From assembly GCA_900556365.1 (NCBI GenBank), contig USOG01000098.1, forward strand, positions 1 through 5,644: a stretch of DNA of 5,644 nt, read 5' to 3'. Positions 1 through 4,226 of this stretch are shown piece by piece. This DNA is from an uncultured Collinsella sp. Its GTDB lineage: Bacteria; Actinomycetota; Coriobacteriia; Coriobacteriales; Coriobacteriaceae. Position 1 is the stretch's first letter. Every line of letters starts with the position of its first letter. The notes under the pieces were generated by a model, which made no database searches, was not told the DNA's origin, and worked only from the letters and a program-made list of their open reading frames with translations. Position numbers and translations under genes: made by a program.

Positions 1-135
1 ATGCAGACCGCAGGCGTCAAGAACACCCAGGTCAACGAGTGGGTCTACCGCAGTCTGGCAGCACTCGACAGCTCCGACGAAAAGGCAGCCGAAAAGCTCG
101 CAGAAAGTCCCGCCATTAAGGCCGAGCTTTTGTAA
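1..135 (+). CDS. 3' end of an unrecognised gene (C-terminal 44 residues)
   Basis: The frame is open from the first base to a TAA stop at 133-135. The visible peptide starts MQTAGVKNTQVNEW and ends SPAIKAELL. It is rich in Ala, Glu and Lys and reads like the helical tail of a soluble protein. An ATG falls at the very first bases, but with nothing visible upstream I treat this as the C-terminus of a gene that begins outside the window, not as a 44-aa gene. I do not recognise the family and assign no function. It converges on the toxin gene, with 58 bp between the two stops. Confidence 0.6.
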   Translation: MQTAGVKNTQVNEWVYRSLAALDSSDEKAAEKLAESPAIKAELL

Positions 136-144
136 ATAGCAGAC

Positions 145-181
145 GCGGGTCCCTTGACGCATCGTCGTCCAAGAGGCCCGC
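145..181. terminator. Hairpin between convergent stops, possible weak terminator
   Basis: Arms GCGGGTCCCTTG (145-156) and CAAGAGGCCCGC (170-181) pair over 12 positions with one wobble and one mismatch, around a 13-nt loop. It sits between the plus-strand stop at 135 and the toxin stop at 194. Neither side has a U-tract directly after the stem, so intrinsic termination is uncertain. Position is the main support. Confidence 0.3.
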
Positions 182-193
182 AAACAGTTCGCG

Positions 194-685
194 TCAACCG
201 ATAGCCGCGCCGCCACGTTCGGCCAAAGCCAGAATCGGCATCATTTGGCGCGGGGTCTTTGCTGCAAGATCGGCATGTTCGAGCAGCTTGCGATCGTTGG
301 TCACCAAGTAATCGACCTGTGCGCGCTTGCACGCAGCGAGCACCAAGTTGTCCTCGAAATCGCGATGGAGCGCTAAGTATTTGTCGGCCAGCCAAAGGTC
401 CGACGCATCTGCACCCACGGCCGTGGCGTTTTCGGTCATGTTCCGAACAAATGCCAACGCCGCATCGCCAATTGCACGGGCAGATGCCTCGTCGAGTGCT
501 CCCCCGCTGGCAAGAACGCTACGCTTCAGCTCGTGTTGGACAACGTACAGTACGTCCTTAGCGATATGCACCGGAAAGAACAGCAACGCCCCCGTCTCCG
601 TCGCCCGCCCAATAAACGCACGCGCGGCAAGCGACTCGGCATGGTCCACGCAAAACGAATCAACCCATACGTTGGCATCCACCAT
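194..685 (-). CDS. PIN-domain ribonuclease toxin (VapC-like) of a toxin-antitoxin pair
   Basis: A 163-aa protein beginning MVDANVWVDSF. PIN domains are Mg-dependent RNases with a cluster of acidic residues. Visible here are Asp3 in the VDANV opening strand, Asp44 or Glu52 in the central helix region (HIAKDVLYVVQHEL), Asp112 in DFEDNLVLAAC and Asp131 in YLVTND, in the usual order and spacing. Known PIN toxins cleave tRNA or rRNA; the target here cannot be read from sequence. The frame stays open upstream to 910, but the extra residues are arginine-rich antisense shadow of the antitoxin gene, and PIN proteins characteristically start M(V/I)DAN. I therefore choose the ATG at 683-685; GTG at 682 is the alternative. 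It lies 20 nt after the antitoxin stop with only a weak ribosome site (AGCGGGG), suggesting translational coupling. The length is slightly above the usual 130-150 aa. Confidence 0.85.
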   Translation of the reverse strand: MVDANVWVDSFCVDHAESLAARAFIGRATETGALLFFPVHIAKDVLYVVQHELKRSVLASGGALDEASARAIGDAALAFVRNMTENATAVGADASDLWLADKYLALHRDFEDNLVLAACKRAQVDYLVTNDRKLLEHADLAAKTPRQMMPILALAERGGAAIG

Positions 686-705
686 TATTATGAGGGGAGC
701 CCCGC

Positions 706-1041
706 TCACAGGATCATCCCCTTTTGGCGATAGCGCTCGTCCATGGCTTCGGAATAGATTGTGTCCCAATCGCGATCGTCGGACACGGACGACATAGCGA
801 TGCCCAGGTCCGCGTAAAGCTGATCCGCCGCCGCCCATGATGCGACGAACGGAGTATCGGGCGCGACGGTCTGCTGCCGGTTGTCGACGGCCGCAAGCAC
901 TTCCTCGCACTGCCCGCCACCCTGCGCGACCTTGGCCACCACCTTTTTGATGAGCTCGGGCAGTGACCCGCCCGAAAGCCGTAGCGCCTCCTCGGCACGG
1001 TTCTTGACCTGGCGATCTACGCGAACGTTCACCTGCGCCAT
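706..1041 (-). CDS. Ribbon-helix-helix antitoxin (RelB/DinJ-like) partner of the PIN toxin
   Basis: A 111-aa protein. Residues 2-9 (AQVNVRVD) form the DNA-contacting beta strand of a ribbon-helix-helix fold. Residues 10-24 and 26-40 (SLPELIKKVVAKVAQ) give its two helices. This N-terminus is typical of RelB/DinJ-type antitoxins, which dimerise, bind their own promoter and neutralise the toxin through the C-terminal region. The tail (about 41-111) is acidic and longer than in a minimal antitoxin, and ends DERYRQKGMIL; it presumably wraps the PIN toxin. The start is uncertain. ATG at 1041 gives the family-like N-terminus but lacks a good ribosome site. GTG at 1059 has AAGGGAG (1070-1076) 10 nt upstream and would add six residues (MGAVSG). 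The gene directly precedes the toxin, in the classic antitoxin-first order. Confidence 0.82.
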   Translation of the reverse strand: MAQVNVRVDRQVKNRAEEALRLSGGSLPELIKKVVAKVAQGGGQCEEVLAAVDNRQQTVAPDTPFVASWAAADQLYADLGIAMSSVSDDRDWDTIYSEAMDERYRQKGMIL

Positions 1042-1079
1042 GCCGCTAACAGCACCCACGTTGATCCCGCTCCCTTCAA

Positions 1080-1128
1080 TTGCTAGCACCGCTAGCAACA
1101 CTATATAGAGAAGCTAGCAAATAATCAA
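1080..1128 (-). promoter_or_regulatory. Promoter and probable autoregulatory operator of the toxin-antitoxin operon
   Basis: Reading the minus strand, a -35 TTGATT (1123-1128) and a -10 TATAGT (1100-1105) are separated by exactly 17 bp. Three copies of GCTAGC lie across the promoter: 1113-1118 in the spacer, and 1091-1096 and 1082-1087 around the expected start site. The latter two form a perfect 19-bp palindrome, TTGCTAGC-ACC-GCTAGCAA (1080-1098). Start-to-start distances are 22 and 9 bp. RHH antitoxins commonly repress their own promoter through short repeated palindromes, so this is the likely antitoxin/toxin-complex operator. That assignment is inference. Confidence 0.7.
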
Positions 1129-1132
1129 ATGC

Positions 1133-1178
1133 AAAAGGCCTGCGCCCGGACGGCACCGATGCCGTCCGGGCGCAGGCC
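1133..1178 (-). terminator. Strong rho-independent terminator of the ATPase operon
   Basis: A perfect 18-bp GC-rich stem (1137-1154 with 1161-1178) closes a 6-nt loop. On the minus strand it is followed directly by TTTT (1133-1136) and then TTTGATTATTT. It begins 24 nt after the ATPase stop codon and ends only a few bases before the -35 of the toxin-antitoxin promoter, insulating the two units. Confidence 0.88.
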
Positions 1179-1202
1179 AGATAACGTGAGCGAACGCGTC
1201 TG

Positions 1203-3278
1203 CTAATGCAGGTAAGCCTTCGCGTTGCTCAGGCTGTAGGCGATCGTTGAGCCGTTGTGCAGCAGTGACGACGCCTGCGGGGTAATCGTGCCGGTAATGC
1301 CCAGTGCCAAGAGTGCTGAGTTAGTGAGCATCACCTTAGAGTAGGAGCTCGTCAGACGATCAATGAGGCCCTGGCTCATGCGGCGCAGGCGCACGATTGC
1401 GGCCAGATCCGTATCGGTCAGGATGATGTCGGCGACCTCCTTGGCGATGTCGCTTCCACCGCCCATCGCCAAGCCCACGTCGGCCAAACCGAGTGCCGGC
1501 GAATCGTTGACGCCGTCGCCCACCATGGCAACATGGCGCCCTTCGCTCTTAATGCGCTCCACATAGGCGTACTTGTCCTCGGGCAGCAGCTCGGCCTTAA
1601 ACTCGTCGACCCCTGCCTCTCGCGCAATGCGCTCGGCCGTGCGCTCCGAATCGCCCGTAAGCATAACGACATGCTTGACGCCCAACGCGTGCAGGTCGGC
1701 GATGGCCTCGCGGACCCCAGGCTTGAGCGGATCCTCGATACCGAGCACGCCGACGACCTTGCCATCGACCGCCAGATACAGCGGCGACAGACCCTGCATC
1801 TGGAGCTCGATTTGCTCCTTAATGTCGGACTCGAGCTGCGCACCCTCGTCCTCAAATACAAAGTGCGCGGAACCGATGATGGCGCGACGCCCTTCGATGG
1901 ACGAAGCGATGCCGTGCGCCACGATGTACTCGACGGCGGCATGGCGCTCGCGGTGCTCGAGCCCGCGCTCGCGGGCGGCGTTGACCACGGCACGCGCCAC
2001 CGGATGCGGGAAATGCTCCTCCAAGCAGGCAGAAAGGCGCAGGACTTCGTCCTCGCTCCAGCCATCGGTCGTGAGTACGCAAGCTAGGCGCGGCTGCGCC
2101 TCGGTGAGCGTGCCGGTCTTATCGAACACAATGGTGTCGGCCTTGGCAAACGACTCAAAGTACTTCGCGCCCTTGACCATGACGCCCATCTTGGCAGCAT
2201 CGCTCATAGCAGTCATGACGGCAACAGAACCCGTGAGCTTGAGTGCGCACGAGTAGTCAACCATCAGCGCCGCCGAGGTCTTAATGAGGCTTCGCGTGGT
2301 GAGCGCAACCAAGCCCGCGAGCAGGAAGTTCCACGGAACAATCTTGTTGGCGAGGTCCTCCATGTGCGACTGACCCTCGGACTTGAGCGAATCGGCCGTC
2401 TGCACGAGCGAGACGATTGAGCGGAGCTTGGTCTGAGCCGTATTGGCGCGCACGCGCACCAAGATGCTGCCGTCTTCCACGACGGTTCCGGCGAACACGT
2501 CATCGCCCGCACTGCGCTCGACGGCAAGCGGCTCGCCGGTCAGGGTCGCCTGGTTGACCATGGCGCTCCCCTGCTCGACAACACCGTCGATGCAAATGGA
2601 CATGCCAGTACGCACGGCGACCAGATCGCCGGGCTCAAGCTCGGTGGCGGCAACGCTTACCTCGGTGTCGCCGACGACCTTTTGCGCCTTGTCGGGCACG
2701 TCGAGCAGCGAGTTGATGAGCTCGTTTTCGCTCATGGCGCGGGTGTAGTCCTCGAGCAGCTCGCCCACGTTGAGCAGGAACATCGTCTGGCCCGCGGTGT
2801 CGACGTCGCGTTTGACGAACGAAATGCCGATGGCCGAAGCGTCGAGCACGGGAACGGTCAGGCGCGGCTGCGCGAGCTCACGGAGGGCGGCGCGCAAAAA
2901 AGTCATGTAACCGGCCACGACAAACACCGCACGCAGGGGCGTCGGCAAGAACCAGCGGCGCGCGTAGTGGGCGCCGATAAGTGTGGCAAGATCCATGACG
3001 AGCTTGTGCTTGCGTGGCTCAAGCTGCATCACGTAACCCGTCTTTGCGTCGGCAATGGCCTGGGCATCGAGCGCACCGACGGCGGCCAGCACGGCATCGC
3101 GGCGCGGCTCGTCGTATTCGAGCGCCATCTGGCCGATGCGGCCGTAGACGCGCACCTTGTGCACGCCATCGATATCGCCGCTGAGCTTAAGAAGTGCATC
3201 GAGATCGCTCTCTGGCACAGGACCCGCCAATTGAAGACGGGTCCTGCCGGGGATCTCGCTAATAATCGAGAATCTCAT
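1203..3278 (-). CDS. P1B-type heavy-metal-translocating ATPase with atypical TM4 motif
   Basis: A 691-aa membrane cation pump. Residues 1-70 form a ferredoxin-like HMA_2-type domain (opening MRFSIISEIPGRTRLQL) without the CxxC metal site of classical HMA domains. Hydrophobic segments follow around 109-130, 143-155 and 163-176. The actuator domain carries TGEP (247-250). TM helices lie near 313-333 and 335-352. The catalytic Asp386 sits in DKTGTLT (386-392). HP (425-426) is the P1B nucleotide-domain dipeptide, followed by TGDSERTA (541-548) and GDGVNDSPAL (587-596). The C-terminus has LLHNGSTIAYSLSNAK, a typical P1B TM6 signature. All residues for ATP hydrolysis are present, so the pump should be active. 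TM4 is odd: where P1B pumps have CPC, SPC or TPC, this one has DYSCALK (341-347), and the later TPVA proline is also lost (TGSVA, 349-353). By subtype, efflux of a divalent metal such as Zn or Mn is likely, but the ion is not determinable. The start at 3278 lies 18 nt after the upstream stop, with only a weak AGG ribosome site, implying coupling. Confidence 0.93.
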   Translation of the reverse strand: MRFSIISEIPGRTRLQLAGPVPESDLDALLKLSGDIDGVHKVRVYGRIGQMALEYDEPRRDAVLAAVGALDAQAIADAKTGYVMQLEPRKHKLVMDLATLIGAHYARRWFLPTPLRAVFVVAGYMTFLRAALRELAQPRLTVPVLDASAIGISFVKRDVDTAGQTMFLLNVGELLEDYTRAMSENELINSLLDVPDKAQKVVGDTEVSVAATELEPGDLVAVRTGMSICIDGVVEQGSAMVNQATLTGEPLAVERSAGDDVFAGTVVEDGSILVRVRANTAQTKLRSIVSLVQTADSLKSEGQSHMEDLANKIVPWNFLLAGLVALTTRSLIKTSAALMVDYSCALKLTGSVAVMTAMSDAAKMGVMVKGAKYFESFAKADTIVFDKTGTLTEAQPRLACVLTTDGWSEDEVLRLSACLEEHFPHPVARAVVNAARERGLEHRERHAAVEYIVAHGIASSIEGRRAIIGSAHFVFEDEGAQLESDIKEQIELQMQGLSPLYLAVDGKVVGVLGIEDPLKPGVREAIADLHALGVKHVVMLTGDSERTAERIAREAGVDEFKAELLPEDKYAYVERIKSEGRHVAMVGDGVNDSPALGLADVGLAMGGGSDIAKEVADIILTDTDLAAIVRLRRMSQGLIDRLTSSYSKVMLTNSALLALGITGTITPQASSLLHNGSTIAYSLSNAKAYLH

Positions 3279-3296
3279 AGTTTGTGCCTGGGAGCG

Positions 3297-3542
3297 TTAC
3301 TCGGCTGCCTCGTCAGCAGCGGCCTCGCTCTGGGTGATGTAGGCCGCCTCGGCAACCATATCGTCGACATTAGCCTTGGCCTGCTCGACCATGTCCTGGT
3401 AGCCGTTCTTGATGCGCATGCCGCACGCGATACCCTGCACGCAGGCATTCTTGACCGGAGCGCTGGTAAGCAGCTTGATGCCGGCCGTGCCAAGCAGAAA
3501 ACCGCCACCGACAAGCAGGGTATTGAACGTCGACTTCTTCAT
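3297..3542 (-). CDS. Small single-pass membrane protein (DUF6110-like), probable accessory subunit of the metal ATPase
   Basis: An 81-aa protein. Residues 7-25 (NTLLVGGGFLLGTAGIKLL) form one glycine-rich membrane segment. SAPVKNACVQGIACGMRIKNGY (27-48) follows, containing two cysteines (34 and 40). The remainder is an amphipathic helix ending in a Glu/Ala-rich tail (SEAAADEAAE). The GGxxxGTAGxKxLTS pattern matches my recollection of DUF6110 proteins encoded beside heavy-metal P-type ATPases. The architecture also resembles mycobacterial PacL proteins (DUF1490), which scaffold P1B pumps such as CtpC in the membrane and carry Glu/Ala motifs. The His/Asp-rich metal-binding tail of PacL1 is absent here. 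The start at 3542 is supported by AAAAGGGAG (3550-3558) 7 nt upstream. The frame is open to 3602, but the extension lacks a ribosome site and is not membrane-like. It is the first gene of the operon, 18 nt before the ATPase. The metal-chaperone or scaffold role is inference. Confidence 0.82.
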   Translation of the reverse strand: MKKSTFNTLLVGGGFLLGTAGIKLLTSAPVKNACVQGIACGMRIKNGYQDMVEQAKANVDDMVAEAAYITQSEAAADEAAE

Positions 3543-3605
3543 GTTGCTTCTCCCTTTTGCCACATTGGACGCGGCACGGTACCTCAGCACCCGAGTAAAC
3601 AAGTT

Positions 3606-3615
3606 TGCTCGAGCA
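3606..3615. promoter_or_regulatory. 10-bp palindrome in the operon leader
   Basis: TGCTCGAGCA is a perfect palindrome located roughly 8-17 nt downstream of the predicted transcription start of the DUF6110-ATPase operon. It could be a second operator half or a chance match; nothing else supports it. Confidence 0.2.
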
Positions 3616-3626
3616 CACTTTTGGAA

Positions 3627-3650
3627 AATAGTTTAGTTTATCTAACTATT
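3627..3650. promoter_or_regulatory. Putative metal-regulator operator overlapping the ATPase promoter
   Basis: A 24-bp dyad with 7-bp perfect arms (AATAGTT at 3627-3633, AACTATT at 3644-3650) covers the -10 and most of the spacer. An inner, offset dyad TTAGTTTATCTAA (3633-3645) has the form TTAG-N5-CTAA. A repressor bound here would block RNA polymerase. Metal pumps are usually controlled by ArsR/SmtB, DtxR/MntR or MerR-type sensors. TTAG...CTAA recalls DtxR-family boxes, but I cannot name the regulator, and none is encoded in the window. Confidence 0.45.
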
Positions 3651-3658
3651 GAGGTCAA
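3630..3658 (-). promoter_or_regulatory. Sigma-70-type promoter of the DUF6110-ATPase operon
   Basis: On the minus strand, TTGACC (3653-3658) and TAAACT (3630-3635) are spaced 17 bp apart in a locally AT-rich patch unlike the flanking GC-rich DNA. The expected start is near 3623, leaving a leader of about 80 nt before the ATG at 3542. An A/T-rich run and GTTAAC (3664-3669) lie just upstream of the -35. Confidence 0.7.
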
Positions 3659-3768
3659 CAAAGGTTAACTTTTTGGAAATCTTGGGGCGCAGACCAGCCG
3701 ACTTTCGACAATCCTCCTGCCGCGATGCGCATCTATAGCGCCAAAGAGGAGATCTTCCCTCTCAGTAG

Positions 3769-3956
3769 ATTGAAGGTGAATGGTTTTCCCGAGAAGTGAA
3801 CGAGTAAAATCGGACCCCCGAAGCATCCGCATTTTTCGCCAGCAAAACCGCAGGAAAAACTAGACAAAACCGCAGGAAACAGGGCTCCAAAAGTGTCGAT
3901 GCTTCAGGGGTCCAAATAAGGTCGTTCACTTCTCTGGAAAACCATTCACCTTCGAT
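3769..3956. repeat. 188-nt imperfect inverted-repeat element with internal direct repeats
   Basis: Arms 3769-3838 and 3887-3956 are reverse complements at about 57 of 70 positions. The outer 35 bp match at 33 of 35, and the match decays inward. The roughly 48-nt centre holds two copies of the 15-mer CAAAACCGCAGGAAA (3843-3857 and 3865-3879), 22 bp apart. The element sits in intergenic DNA between the gatB terminators and the ATPase promoter and encodes nothing convincing. It looks like a non-autonomous interspersed repeat or a decaying structured-RNA element. No clear target-site duplication flanks it. Confidence 0.7.
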
Positions 3957-3969
3957 TTCCACAGCTCCG

Positions 3970-4003
3970 AAAAAATGTGACAAAGGGACAGTCTCTTTGT
4001 CAC
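3970..4003 (-). terminator. Second of two tandem terminators downstream of gatB
   Basis: GTGACAAAG (3977-3985) pairs with CTTTGTCAC (3995-4003), and three further pairs are possible inside after one mismatch. On the minus strand the stem is followed by A and then TTTTTT (3970-3975). The stem is less GC-rich than the neighbouring terminator, so it probably acts as a backup. Confidence 0.6.
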
Positions 4004-4009
4004 CCGCAC

Positions 4010-4040
4010 AAAAAATGGGCGTGCCGACGGCGCGCCCATT
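4010..4040 (-). terminator. Rho-independent terminator downstream of gatB
   Basis: Arms AATGGGCGTGCC (4014-4025) and GGCGCGCCCATT (4029-4040) pair over 12 positions around a GAC loop. One pair is G-U on the plus strand and an A-C mismatch on the minus strand. On the minus strand the stem runs directly into TTTTTT (4010-4015). It is the first U-tract hairpin after the gatB stop, about 190 nt downstream. Confidence 0.75.
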
Positions 4041-4087
4041 CGCTCTATTCCATTCAGCCCACCTGACCCGAACGGCCGAGTCGTCAC

Positions 4088-4223
4088 GGAACCGAGGGGC
4101 CGGGCGCAGGGCCTTGCCTCTCAATGAGTTCCGCACGAACAGGAGGCGCCAGTGGCGCCTCCGTCGTGAGTCAGGACTGTCCGAAATTGAGAGGCAAGGC
4201 CCTGCGCCCGGCCCCTCGGTTCC
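4088..4223. repeat. 136-nt long inverted repeat with perfect 38-bp arms, just after gatB
   Basis: Arms 4088-4125 and 4186-4223 are perfect 38-bp reverse complements. They enclose 60 nt that itself folds: GGAGGCGCC (4142-4150) pairs with GGCGCCTCC (4154-4162), and CACGA (4134-4138) with TCGTG (4164-4168). The right arm ends only 3 nt from the gatB stop codon, so the gatB transcript would carry a very stable hairpin as its 3' UTR. No U-tract follows on either strand, so it is not an ordinary terminator. It may protect the mRNA end, be an RNase III substrate, or be a MITE-like insertion. No target-site duplication is evident. Confidence 0.85.
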
Positions 4224-4226
4224 CGT

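Noticed and set aside
694..703. GGGGAGCCCC before the toxin start as an operator or translational hairpin
   Set aside because: The stem is only 4 bp with a 2-nt loop, which is too small to fold or to distinguish from chance.
327..797. Plus-strand open frame of 156 codons opposite the PIN toxin
   Set aside because: It overlaps two well-supported minus-strand genes, has no domain, and its Ser/Arg-rich composition is typical of an antisense frame.
686..910. Upstream extension of the PIN toxin frame by 75 codons
   Set aside because: It overlaps the antitoxin gene, is Arg/Gly-rich without family similarity, and precedes the canonical MVDAN start.
2682..3668. Plus-strand open frame of 328 codons
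   Set aside because: It is antisense to the ATPase and the small membrane protein and covers their promoter. The composition is that of a GC-rich shadow frame.
3843..3879. The CAAAACCGCAGGAAA pair as the start of a CRISPR array
   Set aside because: There are only two copies with a 7-nt gap, no spacers of proper size and no cas genes.
3762..4136. Minus-strand open frame of 124 codons in the intergenic region
   Set aside because: It runs through both tandem terminators and the 188-nt inverted repeat, begins inside the left arm of the 136-nt repeat, has no ribosome site and shows no recognisable domain.
4088..4223. The long inverted repeat as a simple rho-independent terminator
   Set aside because: No U-tract follows the stem on either strand, and proper U-tract hairpins lie downstream at 3970-4040.
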